Positions 29,692 through 39,911 of a stretch of DNA of 64,000 nucleotides are shown in pieces. The stretch comes from Thermobifida cellulosilytica TB100 (GTDB taxonomy: Bacteria > Actinomycetota > Actinomycetes > Streptosporangiales > Streptosporangiaceae): contig NZ_KQ950181.1 of assembly GCF_001517975.1 (NCBI RefSeq), positions 18,023 through 82,022 of the forward strand, in the 5' to 3' direction. Numbering within the stretch: position 1 is the first letter of the stretch; each line of letters starts with the position of its first letter. The position numbers were made by a program, and so were the translations under genes. Under the pieces are notes generated by a model. That model worked only from the letters and a program-made list of their open reading frames with translations. It was not told where the DNA came from and searched no databases.

Positions 29692-31236
29692 TCACGGCCT
29701 GCGCCACTGGCGGCCGTCGCGGGCCAGCAGTTCGTGTCCGGACCTGGGCCCCCAGGTGCCCGCCTCGTACGGTTCGGGACGGCCGCTCTTGGCCCAGAAC
29801 TCCTCGATGGGGTCGAGAATCCGCCACGACAGCTCCACCTCCTCCTGGCGGGGGAACAGCGGCGGGTCGCCGATGAGCACGTCCAGGATCAGCCGCTCGT
29901 ACGCCTCGGGGCTGGCCTCGGTGAAGGACGCGCCGTAGCTGAAGTCCATGCTGACGTCGCGCACCTCCATGGTGGGGCCCGGCACCTTGGAGCCGAACCG
30001 CAGGGTCACGCCCTCGTCCGGCTGGATCCGGATCACCAGCGAGTTCGCGCCCTGCTCCTCGGTGACGACGTGGTCGAACACCTGGTTGGCGGTGCGCTGG
30101 AAGATCAGCGCGACCTCGGTGACCCGCCGTCCCAGCCGTTTGCCGGTGCGCAGGTAGAACGGCACGCCCGCCCAGCGGCGCGTGTTCACGCCCAGCTTCA
30201 CCGCCGCGTAGGTCTCGGTGGTGGAGTCGGGGGAGATGCCCTCCTCCTCCAGGTAGCCCACCACCCGTGCGCCGCCCTGCCACCCGGCGGCGTACTGGCC
30301 GCGCGCCGTGCCGGTGGCCAGGTCCTCGGGCAGCCGCACCGCGGAGAGCGCCTTGACCTTCTCGGCGCGGATCGCGTCCGCGGTGAACGACAGCGGCTCC
30401 TCCATCGCCACCAGCGCCAGCAGTTGCAGCAGGTGGTTCTGGATGACGTCACGCGCCGCGCCGATGCCGTCGTAGTAGCCGGCCCGTCCGCCCACCCCGA
30501 TGTCCTCGGCCATCGTGATCTGCACGTGGTCGATGTAGGACCGGTTCCAGATCGGCTCGAACAGGGTGTTGGCGAACCGCAGCGCCAGCAGGTTCTGGAC
30601 GGTCTCCTTGCCCAGGTAGTGGTCGATGCGGAACACCTCGTGCGGCGGGAAGACGTCGTCGACGATCGCGTTCAGCTCCTGGGCGCTGGCCAGGTCGTGG
30701 CCGAACGGCTTCTCGATGACGACGCGCCGCCAGGAGTCGCCGGTGCTCTGCGCCAGCCCGCACCGCTTCAACTGGGTGAGCACCGTGGGGAACAGCTTCG
30801 GAGGCAGCGACAGGTAGAACGCGTAGTTGCCGCCGGTGCCCCGGACGGCGTCCAGCTCCCGCACGGACCGTGCCAGCGCGTCGAACGCCTCGTCGTCGTG
30901 CAGTTCTCCCGGCACGAACCGGAAGCCCTCGCTGAGCTGGCGCCACACGTCCTCGCGGAACGGGGTGCGCGAGTAGGTGCGCACGGCGTCGTGGGCGACC
31001 TGGGCGAAGTCCTGGTCGGCCCAGTCGCGGCGGGCGAAGCCCACCAGGCCGAAGCCGGGCGGCAGCAGACCCCGGTTGGCCAGGTCGTAGATGGCGGGCA
31101 GGAGTTTCTTGCGGGACAGGTCGCCGGTCACCCCGAACAGCACCAGCACACTGGGGCCCGCGATACGCGGCAACCGCCGGTCCAGCGCGCTGCGCAGCGG
31201 GTTGGGGACCGCCCCCGGCATCACCGGTTCTCTCAC
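29692..31236 (-). CDS. zwf: Glucose-6-phosphate 1-dehydrogenase
   Basis: Oxidises glucose-6-phosphate to the lactone with NADP reduction. The 514-residue product has the dinucleotide motif VLFGVTGDLSRKKLLPAIYDL (near residue 31), the substrate signature RIDHYLGKETVQNLLALRF and the C-terminal LFPRQEEVELSWRILDPIEE. Start GTG at 31236 has GGAGG 8 nt upstream. A hairpin at 31280-31312 separates it from pgi upstream, so it may have its own promoter besides read-through. Confidence 0.96.
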   Translation of the reverse strand: MREPVMPGAVPNPLRSALDRRLPRIAGPSVLVLFGVTGDLSRKKLLPAIYDLANRGLLPPGFGLVGFARRDWADQDFAQVAHDAVRTYSRTPFREDVWRQLSEGFRFVPGELHDDEAFDALARSVRELDAVRGTGGNYAFYLSLPPKLFPTVLTQLKRCGLAQSTGDSWRRVVIEKPFGHDLASAQELNAIVDDVFPPHEVFRIDHYLGKETVQNLLALRFANTLFEPIWNRSYIDHVQITMAEDIGVGGRAGYYDGIGAARDVIQNHLLQLLALVAMEEPLSFTADAIRAEKVKALSAVRLPEDLATGTARGQYAAGWQGGARVVGYLEEEGISPDSTTETYAAVKLGVNTRRWAGVPFYLRTGKRLGRRVTEVALIFQRTANQVFDHVVTEEQGANSLVIRIQPDEGVTLRFGSKVPGPTMEVRDVSMDFSYGASFTEASPEAYERLILDVLIGDPPLFPRQEEVELSWRILDPIEEFWAKSGRPEPYEAGTWGPRSGHELLARDGRQWRRP

Positions 31237-31279
31237 GTCGCCGTCCTCCTGTCGGGTTGGGATCGCGGCCGGTCCGGCG

Positions 31280-31312
31280 GGCGCCGCCGCGGCCGCGGAC
31301 CGCGGCGGCGCC
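31280..31312 (-). terminator. Hairpin between pgi and zwf
   Basis: A perfect 13-bp stem (31280-31292 with 31300-31312) with a 7-nt loop, directly after the pgi stop at 31325. It may terminate pgi or attenuate read-through into zwf. Confidence 0.6.
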
Positions 31313-31324
31313 GGAGCGTACGGG

Positions 31325-32959
31325 TCAGGGCCGAAGGTCGCCCAGCGCCCGGGTCAGCGCCTCCAGGCCCGCGGCCCGGTCGCGCAGGTGCAGGCGGACC
31401 GTGGGACGGGAGCGTTCGGCCAGCGCGTTGAAGTCGCCCAGCGCCTGGGCCAGTTGCAGGCGGGAGAACGAGTACGGCTTGCCGGCGATCGCCAGGTCGT
31501 CGGCGACGTCCCCGGTGATCTGCACGAACACCCCGTTGGCGGGGCCGCCCTTGTGGTACTGCCCGGTGGAGTGCAGGAAACGCGGACCCCACCCGAAGGT
31601 GACCGGGCGCGGGGTGAGCGCGGCCAGGGCGGAGCGCAGCGCGGCGGCGTTCCCGTCGCCCGCCGCGTCGCGGTCGAGGTAGGCCATCACCGCGAGGTAG
31701 CCGTCCTCGGGCACCGACCGCAGCAGGGACTGCAACACCGAGGAGAGGTCCTTGGCGTCGGCGAGTCCGGCCGCCTCGGAGGCGTACACCTCGACCGCGC
31801 CGTCGGTGAGCAGCGGGGTCCCGGTGGGCAGGTCGCCGCTGCCGGACGACTCCAGCAGGGCCTTGGTGTTGTCCTTGGACTCCTGCACGTTGGGCTGGTC
31901 GAACGGGTTGATGGCGAGCAGGCGGCCCGCCACCGCGGTGGCGTACTCCCAGGCGAGGAACTGGGCGCCGAGCGGGCCGGTGACGACCGTGTCGGCGGTC
32001 TCGGGCGCCTGCGGCTCGGTCTCGCCGTAGACCACCAGGTGGGTGTCGGGGCCGGGGGTGAAGCCGGGCGCGGAGGTGCCCTCCACGACCACCGGAAGCA
32101 GGCCGACGCCGTCCTTGCCGGTGGACTCGGCGACCAGTTGCTCGATCCAGTCGCCCAGGCCCACCGGGGTGTCGCCGGCCAGCACCACCTTGTCGTGGCC
32201 GCCGAAGCCGCCCAGGGCCGCGCCCAGCACCAGCGCCGGGTTGGTGTCCTCGGCGAGCGTGGCGGCGAGGGCGGCGGCCTCGTCCAGCAGGGCGGCGACG
32301 TCCACTCCGGCCAGCGCGCTGGGCACCAGGCCGAACGCGCTGAGCGCGCTGTAGCGGCCGCCGACGTTGGGGTCGGCCAGCACCGTCGGGTAGCCGCGCT
32401 CGGCGGCCAGCTCGGCCAGCGGCGAGCCCGGGTCGGTGACCACGACGATCCGCTCGACCGGGTCGATGCCGGCGTCGGTGAAGGCCTGCTCGAAGGCGCG
32501 GCGGTGGCTGTCGGTCTCGATGGTCCCGCCGCTCTTGGAGGCGACCACCACGACCGTGCGCTCGAGGTCGGTCTCGATCGCGCGGCGAACCTGCTGGGCG
32601 TCGGTGGTGTCCAGGGTGACCAGGCGGGCTCCCCGGCTCGCGGCGATCACCTCGGGGGCCAGGGAGGAGCCGCCCATGCCGGCCAGCACCACCCGGTCCA
32701 GTCCGGCCTCGCGCTTGGCCCGCGCGATCTCGTCGATCTGCGGCAGCAGAGCCCGCGAGCGCTCCGGCAGGTCCACCCAGCCCAGCCGGATCGACGCTTC
32801 GGGCTCGGCCGCGGGCCCCCACAGGGTGGCGTCCTTGGCGGCCAGCCGGGACGCCACCCTGTCGGCCCGCAGCTTCTCCAGCGCGCTCTGGGCCGCGTCG
32901 CGCACCGCGCCGCGCAGGGTGACGGTGAGGCCCCCGGCCTGTACCTGATCGCTGCTCAA
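31325..32959 (-). CDS. pgi: Glucose-6-phosphate isomerase
   Basis: Interconverts glucose-6-phosphate and fructose-6-phosphate. The 544-residue protein shows VLAGMGGSSLAPEVI, VVVASKSGGTIETDSHRRAFEQA (sugar-phosphate loop) and FLAWEYATAVAGRLLAINPFDQPNVQESK, typical of the actinobacterial long form. The frame is open nine codons upstream to a GTG, but GAGGAAGGA lies inside that extension, about nine bases before TTG at 32959, so the TTG start is preferred. Its position between tal and zwf puts it inside the pentose-phosphate cluster. Confidence 0.93.
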   Translation of the reverse strand: MSSDQVQAGGLTVTLRGAVRDAAQSALEKLRADRVASRLAAKDATLWGPAAEPEASIRLGWVDLPERSRALLPQIDEIARAKREAGLDRVVLAGMGGSSLAPEVIAASRGARLVTLDTTDAQQVRRAIETDLERTVVVVASKSGGTIETDSHRRAFEQAFTDAGIDPVERIVVVTDPGSPLAELAAERGYPTVLADPNVGGRYSALSAFGLVPSALAGVDVAALLDEAAALAATLAEDTNPALVLGAALGGFGGHDKVVLAGDTPVGLGDWIEQLVAESTGKDGVGLLPVVVEGTSAPGFTPGPDTHLVVYGETEPQAPETADTVVTGPLGAQFLAWEYATAVAGRLLAINPFDQPNVQESKDNTKALLESSGSGDLPTGTPLLTDGAVEVYASEAAGLADAKDLSSVLQSLLRSVPEDGYLAVMAYLDRDAAGDGNAAALRSALAALTPRPVTFGWGPRFLHSTGQYHKGGPANGVFVQITGDVADDLAIAGKPYSFSRLQLAQALGDFNALAERSRPTVRLHLRDRAAGLEALTRALGDLRP

Positions 32960-33017
32960 GGCGATTGGTCCTTCCTCTTCTCGCACACGGTCACTGCAAT
33001 TGTTGCCGTCCGCGGCA

Positions 33018-33032
33018 CCGAATGGAATTCGG
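33018..33032. promoter_or_regulatory. Inverted repeat upstream of pgi
   Basis: CCGAATGGAATTCGG has perfect 6-bp arms around a GGA centre, 59 nt upstream of the pgi start in the 154-nt tal-pgi gap. It may be an operator for a sugar-responsive regulator; no partner gene is adjacent. Confidence 0.3.
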
Positions 33033-33113
33033 AGAGAGGGGATGGGCGGGGGCTCCGTCGCCCCGTTCCGGCAAAAAGGCTGATGGCGGTGGAACGGAGG
33101 AGAAAGTGAATTC

Positions 33114-34220
33114 TCAGGAGTGCGCGGCGAGCTGCTGGGAGACGCGCTCCAGCAGCTCCTCCCAGGACGTGACGAACTTGTCGACGCCCTCGGCCTCCAG
33201 TTTCTCCACCACGTCGGCCAGGTTCACGCCGACCGCCTCCACCGCGTCCAGGTGGGCGCGCGCTGCCTCGTAACTGCCGCGCACCGTGTCGCCGGTGATC
33301 CGGGCGTGGTCGGCCACCGCCTCCAGCGTGGCCCGCGGCATGGTGTTCACCGTGCCGGGGGCGACCAGCTCGGTCACGTACAGGGTGTCCGGCAGCTCCG
33401 GGTCCTTCACGCCGGTGGACGCCCACAGGGGGCGCTGCGGACGCGCCCCGGCCGCCGCCAGCGCGGCCCACCGCTCGCCGGAGAAGACCTCCTCGTAGGC
33501 GGCGTAGGCGAGCCGGGCGTTGGCCAGCGCGGTCTTGCCGCGCAGCGCCACCGCCTCCTCGGTGCCGATCTTCGCCAGCCGCGCGTCCACCTCGGTGTCC
33601 ACCCGGCTGACGAAGAACGACGCCACCGAGTGGATCGAGGACAGGTCGCGGCCGGCCTCGCGGGCCTGCTCCAAGCCGGCGAGGAACGCCTCCATCACCG
33701 CCCGGTAGCGCTCCAGCGAGAAGATCAGGGTCACGTTGACGCTGATGCCCTCGGCCAGGGCGGCGGTGATGGCGGGCAGGCCCTCGACCGTCGCGGGGAT
33801 CTTGATCATCAGGTTGGGCCGGTCCACCAGCCACCACAGCGCCCGCGCCTCGGCGAGGGTCCGCTCGGTGTCGCGCGCCAGGCGGGGGTCGACCTCCAGC
33901 GACACGCGGCCGTCCACGCCGCCGCTGGCCTCGTAGACCGGGCGCAGCACGTCCGCACCCCAGCGGATGTCGTAGGCGGTGACGGAGCGCACCGCCTCCT
34001 CCACCGACACCCCGCGCACCGCCAGGTCGCGCAGTTGGGAGTCGTAGGCGTCGCCCTCGGACAAGGCCTTGGCGAAGATCGTGGGATTGGAGGTGACCCC
34101 CACGACGCCGCGTTCGGCGACCAGCGCGGCCAGGCCGCCGCTGCGCAGTTGCTGCCTGCTGATGTCGTCCAACCAGACGGACACGCCTGCGTCGGAGAGC
34201 TGCTGAAGTGGGCTGCCCAT
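33114..34220 (-). CDS. tal: Transaldolase
   Basis: Transfers a three-carbon dihydroxyacetone unit between sugar phosphates in the non-oxidative pentose phosphate pathway. The 368-residue protein has [13 protein letters not shown] near residue 50 and the Schiff-base Lys in [13 protein letters not shown]. The substrate loop is [17 protein letters not shown]. The ATG at 34220 matches the family start ([22 protein letters not shown]), with GAGGAG 11 nt upstream. It follows tkt with a hairpin in between. Confidence 0.95.
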   Translation of the reverse strand: MGSPLQQLSDAGVSVWLDDISRQQLRSGGLAALVAERGVVGVTSNPTIFAKALSEGDAYDSQLRDLAVRGVSVEEAVRSVTAYDIRWGADVLRPVYEASGGVDGRVSLEVDPRLARDTERTLAEARALWWLVDRPNLMIKIPATVEGLPAITAALAEGISVNVTLIFSLERYRAVMEAFLAGLEQAREAGRDLSSIHSVASFFVSRVDTEVDARLAKIGTEEAVALRGKTALANARLAYAAYEEVFSGERWAALAAAGARPQRPLWASTGVKDPELPDTLYVTELVAPGTVNTMPRATLEAVADHARITGDTVRGSYEAARAHLDAVEAVGVNLADVVEKLEAEGVDKFVTSWEELLERVSQQLAAHS

Positions 34221-34244
34221 CGCTTCTCGTACTCCTCGAAGATG

Positions 34245-34275
34245 CGGGGAGGGCCGCATGCGGCGACCCTCCCCG
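34245..34275 (-). terminator. Hairpin between tkt and tal
   Basis: CGGGGAGGG (34245-34253) pairs with CCCTCCCCG (34267-34275); the interior CCGCATGCGG is itself palindromic. It lies 6 nt after the tkt stop. It could terminate or attenuate transcription, or protect the tkt 3' end. Confidence 0.6.
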
Positions 34276-34280
34276 AACGG

Positions 34281-36401
34281 TCAGTTGCCGGTCGTCGATC
34301 CCCGGTCGCCGCCGAGCTTGGCGATGCTGGCGTGGACCGCCGCCACCACCCGGTCGGGGGTGATCCCGAACTGCTCGTACAGGGTCGCGTAGGGCGCCGA
34401 GGCGCCGAAGTGCTCCAGGCTCACCGACTCGCCCGCCTCGCCGATCAGGTCGCGCCAGCCCAGGGCGAGCCCGGCCTCCACCGAGACGCGCACCCGGACC
34501 GACGGCGGCAGCACCTGCTGGCGGTAGGCGTCGTCCTGTTCGTTGAACCACTCCAGGCACGGCATCGACACCACACGGGTGGGCGTACCCGACTCCTCCA
34601 GCCGGGAACGCGCCTCCAGTGCGATCTGCACCTCACTTCCGGTGGCGATGATGATCGCCTGGGGCCGTCCGTCGCTCGCCTCGGCCAGCACGTAGCCGCC
34701 GCGGGCGGTCAGCTCCGCCGATGCCAGCTCGGAGCGGTCCAGGACCGGCACCGCCTGGCGGGTCAGCGCCAGCGCGGCCGGGCCGTCGCCGCGCTCCAGG
34801 ATGGTGCGCCAGGCCACCGCCGTCTCGTTGGCGTCGGCGGGGCGCACGACCGCCAGGCCGGGGATGGCGCGCAGCGACCACAGGTGCTCCACCGGCTGGT
34901 GGGTGGGGCCGTCCTCGCCCAGGCCGATGGAGTCGTGCGTCCACACGTAGGTCACCGGCAGCTTCATCAGCGCCGCCAGCCGCACCGACGGGCGCATGTA
35001 GTCGCTGAACACCAGGAACGTGCCGCCGTAGGGGCGGGTGGGGCCGTGCAGCGCGATGCCGTTGAGGATCGCGCCCATGCCGTGCTCGCGCACGCCGAAG
35101 TGCAGCACCCGGCCGTAGCGGTGCCCGGAGAACGCCTTGGTGGAGCGCTCCTCGGGGATGAACGACGGCTCGCCCTTGGGCGTGGTGTTGTTGGAGCCGG
35201 CCAGGTCCGCCGAACCGCCCCACAGCTCCGGCAGCACCGGCGCGATCGCGCTCAGCACGCTGCCCGAGGCGCTGCGGGTGGCCACGCCCTTGCCGCCGGG
35301 CTCGAAGGTCGGAATGGCCTTCTCCCAGCCGTCGGGCAGGGTGCCCGCCGACAGCCGGTCGAACAGCGCGGCCCGCTCGCCGGCGCCCTCACGCCACTTG
35401 GCCAGGGCGCCCTCCCATTCCTGGCGGGCGGCGCGTCCCCGCGCCACCGCGCCGCGGGCGTGCTCCAGCAGCTCGTCGGGGACGTCGAAGCGCGCCTCGG
35501 GGTTGAGGCCCATCACCCGCTTGGTGGCGGCGACCTCCTCGGCGCCCAGCGCGGCGCCGTGGATGCCGCCGGTGTTCTGCTTGTTCGGCGAGGGCCAGCC
35601 GATGATGGTGCGCAGCCGGATGAAGGACGGGCGCTCGGTCTCGGCCTGGGCCGCGAGGATCGCGTCGTACAGCGCCGCGACGTCCTCGTGGTAGCCGTCC
35701 TCGCCGACCCAGTCGACCTCCTGGACGTGCCAGCCGTAGGCGGCGTAGCGGGCGACCACGTCCTCGGTGAACGCGATCTGGGTGTCGTCCTCGATGGAGA
35801 TCCGGTTGTCGTCCCAGATCACGATCAGGTTGCCGAGCTTCTGGGTGCCGGCCAGGGCGCTCGCCTCGTGGCTGACGCCCTCCTGGACGTCGCCGTCGGA
35901 GCACAGAGCGTAGATGTAGTGGTCGAAGGGGCTCTCCCCGGGGGCCGCGTCGGGGTCGAACAGGCCCCGCTCGCGGCGTGCGGCCATGGCCATGCCGACC
36001 GCGTTGCCGATGCCCTGCCCCAGGGGGCCGGTGGTGGTCTCCACCCCGGCGGTGTGCCCGTACTCGGGGTGGCCGGGAGTGAGGCTGCCCCACTGGCGCA
36101 GCCGCTTGATGTCGTCGAGGCTCAGACCGTAGCCGGCCAGGTAAAGCTGGATGTAGAGGGTCAGGCTGGAGTGGCCGCAGGACAGCACGAAGCGGTCCCG
36201 GCCGACCCAGGTCGGCTCGCTCGGATCGTGCCGCATCACCTTCTGGAACAGCAGGTAGGCTGCGGGAGCCAGGCTCATCGCGGTTCCGGGGTGGCCGGAA
36301 CCCGCCTCCTCGACCGCATCCATCGCCAGGGCGCGGACCACGTCGACGGTACGCCGGTCCAGCTCCGACCATTCCAAGGTCTTCGGGGTGCCGATGTTCA
36401 C
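34281..36401 (-). CDS. tkt: Transketolase
   Basis: Thiamine-diphosphate enzyme moving two-carbon ketol units in the pentose phosphate pathway. The 706-residue protein has [34 protein letters not shown], the ThDP/Mg site [19 protein letters not shown]...WDDNRIS, and the pyrimidine-domain [22 protein letters not shown] at 36401 is chosen because [16 protein letters not shown] matches the family start; an ATG nine codons upstream is possible, but AAAGGAG lies between the two. Divergent from ctaB. Confidence 0.95.
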   Translation of the reverse strand: MNIGTPKTLEWSELDRRTVDVVRALAMDAVEEAGSGHPGTAMSLAPAAYLLFQKVMRHDPSEPTWVGRDRFVLSCGHSSLTLYIQLYLAGYGLSLDDIKRLRQWGSLTPGHPEYGHTAGVETTTGPLGQGIGNAVGMAMAARRERGLFDPDAAPGESPFDHYIYALCSDGDVQEGVSHEASALAGTQKLGNLIVIWDDNRISIEDDTQIAFTEDVVARYAAYGWHVQEVDWVGEDGYHEDVAALYDAILAAQAETERPSFIRLRTIIGWPSPNKQNTGGIHGAALGAEEVAATKRVMGLNPEARFDVPDELLEHARGAVARGRAARQEWEGALAKWREGAGERAALFDRLSAGTLPDGWEKAIPTFEPGGKGVATRSASGSVLSAIAPVLPELWGGSADLAGSNNTTPKGEPSFIPEERSTKAFSGHRYGRVLHFGVREHGMGAILNGIALHGPTRPYGGTFLVFSDYMRPSVRLAALMKLPVTYVWTHDSIGLGEDGPTHQPVEHLWSLRAIPGLAVVRPADANETAVAWRTILERGDGPAALALTRQAVPVLDRSELASAELTARGGYVLAEASDGRPQAIIIATGSEVQIALEARSRLEESGTPTRVVSMPCLEWFNEQDDAYRQQVLPPSVRVRVSVEAGLALGWRDLIGEAGESVSLEHFGASAPYATLYEQFGITPDRVVAAVHASIAKLGGDRGSTTGN

Positions 36402-36918
36402 GCGGGCTTCAGGGCTCCTTTCGCGCATCCAGGCCAGTGCGCAGACATGGTGGCCGGAAGAACAAGGGTGGGTTCACCGTGACCCGCACCCGAAGGTCCG
36501 CGGGGCGGTCACACCGCACACAGGGATGCGTGTCGCGGTGACGGACACCCGAGGGCTGGTGACTAACCCAGACCCTATCGTCGAAACCCCCGCGTCGAAT
36601 CACTGGCCTAGGGAGTCGGCGCTGCGCGGTGTAACGGCCCCGGTGAGAGCCCGTCGAGGCCTAGCACTACACTCTGTCGTTGACGGTATCGTGCGCCTTT
36701 GCCAGGTGCGCGAGGGGTCACCAGCGCCGCACCGCGACGCGCGTCCCGTGGTGAGCAGCCATGAACAACTGATGCCCTGACTCCCAGTTCTTTCGAGGTT
36801 TGAGCGTGTCTGTGTCCGTAGAACGGGTGGAGGCCGTGCGTTCCGCGCCGCACGGCCGGCGACCCGAGCAGCAGCCGAGAACGGCGAAGTGGCGCGCGGC
36901 CTGGATACGGCGGCGGCC
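36402..36918. other. 517-nt divergent promoter region tkt / ctaB
   Basis: No gene is seen. It must hold the divergent promoters of tkt (minus) and ctaB (plus). TTGACG at 36683 and the AT-richer CACTACACT stretch near 36664 are possible promoter parts, but no convincing -35/-10 pair could be fixed by eye. The short reading frames here have non-actinomycete codon patterns and look spurious. Confidence 0.4.
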
Positions 36919-37896
36919 ATGACGCTTCTCGACCGCTCCTCCGCCGCCCCCGGCACCGACGCGGCAACCGACGTTCCCGAGGCCGCGCCCCGCTCCTCCT
37001 CGTTCGGCGCCTACGTGCGCGCCTACGTCGCGCTGTCCAAGCCGCGGGTCATCGAACTGCTGCTGATCACCACCATCCCGGTGATGTTCGTGGCGGCCCA
37101 GGGGGTCCCGCCGCTGGGCACCGCCCTGGCCACGCTGGTGTTCGGCACCATGTCGGCGGCCAGCGCCAACGCCATCAACTGCTACATCGACCGCGACATC
37201 GACCGCGCGATGCGGCGCACCCGCCGCAGGCCCACGGCCATGCAGCAGGTCACCCCGCGCGGCACGATGATCTACGGGCTGGTCATGGCGGCGCTGTCCA
37301 CGATCGGCTTCGTGGTGTTCGTGAACTGGCTGGCGGCGGCGCTGTCGCTGTTCGCGATCGCGTTCTACATCTTCGTCTACACCCTGCTGCTCAAGCGCCG
37401 CACCGCCCAGAACGTCGTGTGGGGCGGCATCGCGGGCTGCATGCCGGTGCTCATCGGCTGGGCGGCGATCACCGAACGCCTCGACTGGGCGCCGTTCATC
37501 CTGTTCCTGGTGGTGTTCTTCTGGACGCCGCCGCACACCTGGGCGCTGGCCGTGCGCTACCGCGAGGACTACGCCGCCGCGAACGTCCCCATGCTGCCGG
37601 TGGTGGCCAGCGACCGCCGGGTGATGCTGGAGTGCGTCCTGTACTCGTGGGCGACCGTGGCGGTCTCGCTGCTGCTGTGGCCGGTCGCCGACACCACGCT
37701 GCTGTACCCGGCGGCCGCCGCGGTGCTGGGCGCGGTCCTGCTGGCCCAGGCGCACCGCCTCTACCACCAGGTCCGCTGTGGCGTGACCGGGGCCAAGCTC
37801 AAGACGATGGGCTTCTTCCACCTGTCCAACGCCTACCTGGCCCTGCTGTTCGTCGCGGTGACGGTGGACCCGCTGCTGGCCAACGCCCTCGGCTGA
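36919..37896 (+). CDS. ctaB: Protoheme IX farnesyltransferase (heme O synthase)
   Basis: A UbiA-family prenyltransferase adding farnesyl to protoheme to make heme O for cytochrome oxidase. The 325-residue membrane protein has about nine helices. The Asp-rich substrate site [22 protein letters not shown] near residue 85 and the second site [16 protein letters not shown] are the conserved catalytic loops. The ATG at 36919 is listed; a GTG at 36889 is an alternative. ctaA, the next enzyme of heme A synthesis, lies 8 kb away on the other strand. Confidence 0.94.
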   Translation: MTLLDRSSAAPGTDAATDVPEAAPRSSSFGAYVRAYVALSKPRVIELLLITTIPVMFVAAQGVPPLGTALATLVFGTMSAASANAINCYIDRDIDRAMRRTRRRPTAMQQVTPRGTMIYGLVMAALSTIGFVVFVNWLAAALSLFAIAFYIFVYTLLLKRRTAQNVVWGGIAGCMPVLIGWAAITERLDWAPFILFLVVFFWTPPHTWALAVRYREDYAAANVPMLPVVASDRRVMLECVLYSWATVAVSLLLWPVADTTLLYPAAAAVLGAVLLAQAHRLYHQVRCGVTGAKLKTMGFFHLSNAYLALLFVAVTVDPLLANALG

Positions 37897-37915
37897 GCCG
37901 ACTGCCGACACGGCG

Positions 37916-37941
37916 ACGGGAGGCCTCCGGGCCTCCCGTTT
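37916..37941 (+). terminator. Hairpin terminator after ctaB
   Basis: A 10-bp stem (37916-37925 with 37930-37939) with a TCCG loop followed by TT, 20 nt after the ctaB stop. Confidence 0.75.
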
Positions 37942-38085
37942 CCGTGTGCGCTCCCGGGCGGCCCAGGCGGGCCCGGTCCGCCTGAGCCGGCAGCACCAGC
38001 GTCCGCGTCTCTGCCTCCGCGGGTCGGTCGGCGGAGGAGGCCACCTGCTCGGGCGCTGGCGGCACACGGCTGAGAGGCTGGGGCC

Positions 38086-38721
38086 ATGAGACGGATCACC
38101 CGATGGGAGGCCCGGGTCCGGGAGAATCCCGGGCATTCCCGCTGGTATGTGGAGCGTTTCCGGGCCATGGCCGCGCAGGGGCGGGACCTGGCGGGCGAGG
38201 CCCGACTGCTCGACGCGATGCTGGAACGCGGGTCGCGGGTCCTGGACGCGGGGTGCGGACCGGGGCGCGTGGGCGGCGAGCTGGCCGTGCGCGGTCACCG
38301 CGTGGTGGGCGTGGACATCGACCCCTACCTGATCGCCGCGGCGCGCGAGGACCATCCGGGCGCCGACTGGCGGGTCGGCGACCTGGCAGAACTCGACCTG
38401 GTGGAACAGGGCGAGGAGCCCTTCGACGCGGTGGTCTGCGCGGGCAACGTGATGACCTTCCTGGCACCCGGCACCGAGGTGGAGGTACTGCGCAGGATGG
38501 GCGCCCAGGTGCGGGCGGACGGCCGGGTGGTGGTGGGCTTCGGCGCGGGCCGCGGCTACCCGTTCGACCGGTTCTTCGCCGACGCGGCGGAGGCCGGGCT
38601 GGTCGTCGACCTGCGGCTGGCCACCTGGGACCTGCGTCCCTTCACCGCGGACTCCGACTTCCTGGTGGCCGTGCTGCGGCGGCCCGCCGCAGGCCCGGAG
38701 GACACGGCCCCGGCCGGGTGA
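38086..38721 (+). CDS. Class I SAM-dependent methyltransferase
   Basis: A 211-residue protein with the Rossmann SAM-binding motif VLDAGCGPGRVGGEL (near residue 51), acidic motif II in VVGVDIDPYLI, and DAVVCAGNVMTFLAPG as the motif IV region. It belongs to the general methyltransferase group (PF13649/PF08241). The N-terminal RENPGHSRWYVERFRAMAAQGRDL precedes the fold. The substrate cannot be inferred; it is not part of an evident operon. Its stop codon lies inside a shared bidirectional hairpin. Confidence 0.85.
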   Translation: MRRITRWEARVRENPGHSRWYVERFRAMAAQGRDLAGEARLLDAMLERGSRVLDAGCGPGRVGGELAVRGHRVVGVDIDPYLIAAAREDHPGADWRVGDLAELDLVEQGEEPFDAVVCAGNVMTFLAPGTEVEVLRRMGAQVRADGRVVVGFGAGRGYPFDRFFADAAEAGLVVDLRLATWDLRPFTADSDFLVAVLRRPAAGPEDTAPAG

Positions 38722-38734
38722 CCGGACGGGGCCG
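38705..38734. terminator. Bidirectional hairpin between two convergent methyltransferase genes
   Basis: CGGCCCCG-g-CCGG (38705-38717) pairs with CCGG-a-CGGGGCCG (38722-38734) around a GTGA loop. It overlaps the end of the plus-strand gene and lies 8 nt past the minus-strand stop at 38743, so it can serve both. Confidence 0.65.
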
Positions 38735-38742
38735 GGACGGCG

Positions 38743-39609
38743 TCAGGGCTTGACGGCCACGCCTGCGTGCTCCCAGATCTTCTGGTCCGGGTCCGCGGGG
38801 CGGGGGGTCGGGGCGGCGTCCTCGTTGCGCCAGGTGTGGCAGTCCACCGGCATCGGGGCGACCGAGTCGTCGACGGCGGGGGAGAGCAGCTCCAGGCCGG
38901 CGAAGAGGCGCTCCACGTCTGCGGGGCTGCGCACGTGCCCCCACGGCATCCCCAGCTCCCGGATGCAGGTGGTGAGCGACTGGGCCGCCGCGTCGTCGTC
39001 GGAGGCCAGGTGGGACAGGATCAGCACCGATCCGGGGACGAGCCGGTGGAAGTAGCGGCACACCAGCCCCCACGGGTCGTCGGAGTCGGGAATGCAGTGC
39101 AGCAGGCTGACCAGCATGAGGCAGACCGGCCGGTCGAGGTCGAGCAGCCGGTTGACCTCGGGGCAGCCCAGGATCCCGTCGACGTCGCGGACGTCGCCGG
39201 AGGCGGCCGTGGTCAGCACGTGGTCGGCCAGCAGCGCGTGGCTGTGGGCGAGGACGATCGGGTCGGTGTCGACGTAGACGACCCGCGCGTGGGGGAGGTG
39301 GCGCTGCGCGATCTGATGGGTGTTCTCCATGGTCGGCATGCCCGACCCCACGTCGATGAACTGGTCGATGCCCAGGACCCCCGCGACGTGCCCCACCGCG
39401 CGGGACAGGAATCTGCGGCTCTGGCGGACCAGGACTTTTGCCCACGGATTGATGGATTCGATGATCTGCGCCGCCATGCGGTCGGCTTCGAAGTTGTCCT
39501 TTCCGCCCCGTAGCGCATCGTAGGTGCGTGCCACCGTGGGAACGCTCAGATCGATGTCCGGAATAGGTTCAGTTTCCTGAGAGTACCCGAAGAAGGCGTG
39601 GTCTGCCAC
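38743..39609 (-). CDS. SAM-dependent methyltransferase, PF04672 (DUF574) family
   Basis: A 288-residue protein of the S-adenosyl methyltransferase family that is almost confined to filamentous actinobacteria, where many paralogues occur. Visible family marks are IDLSVPTVARTYDALRGGKDNFEADR, QFIDVGSGMPTMENTHQIAQ (SAM motif I), VVYVDTDPIVLAHS (motif II) and LDLDRPVCLMLVSLLHCIPD. GTG at 39609 is preferred over ATG at 39663: GGAGG lies about 10 nt before the GTG, and a TATAGT -10 hexamer (minus strand, 39666-39671) sits right against the ATG, placing the transcript start downstream of it. Substrate unknown. Confidence 0.87.
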   Translation of the reverse strand: MADHAFFGYSQETEPIPDIDLSVPTVARTYDALRGGKDNFEADRMAAQIIESINPWAKVLVRQSRRFLSRAVGHVAGVLGIDQFIDVGSGMPTMENTHQIAQRHLPHARVVYVDTDPIVLAHSHALLADHVLTTAASGDVRDVDGILGCPEVNRLLDLDRPVCLMLVSLLHCIPDSDDPWGLVCRYFHRLVPGSVLILSHLASDDDAAAQSLTTCIRELGMPWGHVRSPADVERLFAGLELLSPAVDDSVAPMPVDCHTWRNEDAAPTPRPADPDQKIWEHAGVAVKP

Positions 39610-39911
39610 GGGGTCTTGTCCTCCAGAGTGCCCTGTCCGCAGAGATTCTCCTATGACCGACATTGACTATACGGACAGGACGGAGGAATGGTCGGGAAAA
39701 CCAGGTATTTGAAGAAGGGAATGGCTCTGGGGCGGGCTTCTGGGGGCAGAAATTCCGAAGTCTTCGTTTCGGGTAAAGAATTTTATTCCCTGGATTCTCT
39801 GGTGTCCCCTATGGGGAGTATGTCATTGTTTTTGGCGGTTTGTGGACTGCGGGGTTCCCGTGACGGAAGGCCGGAGGGGCGGCCCCGTGCGGCCGCCCCT
39901 CCCGCCCTCGC
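39610..39911. other. 302-nt AT-richer intergenic region
   Basis: It contains the probable minus-strand promoter of the PF04672 gene (TATAGT at 39666-39671) and the terminator of the acyl-CoA dehydrogenase (39873-39902). The stretch 39690-39850 is clearly more AT-rich than its surroundings, with a CCCCTATGGGG palindrome near 39809. No credible gene. Confidence 0.5.
39873..39902 (-). terminator. Hairpin terminator after the acyl-CoA dehydrogenase
   Basis: A perfect 12-bp stem (39873-39884 with 39891-39902) with a 6-nt loop, 9 nt past the minus-strand stop. Confidence 0.75.
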
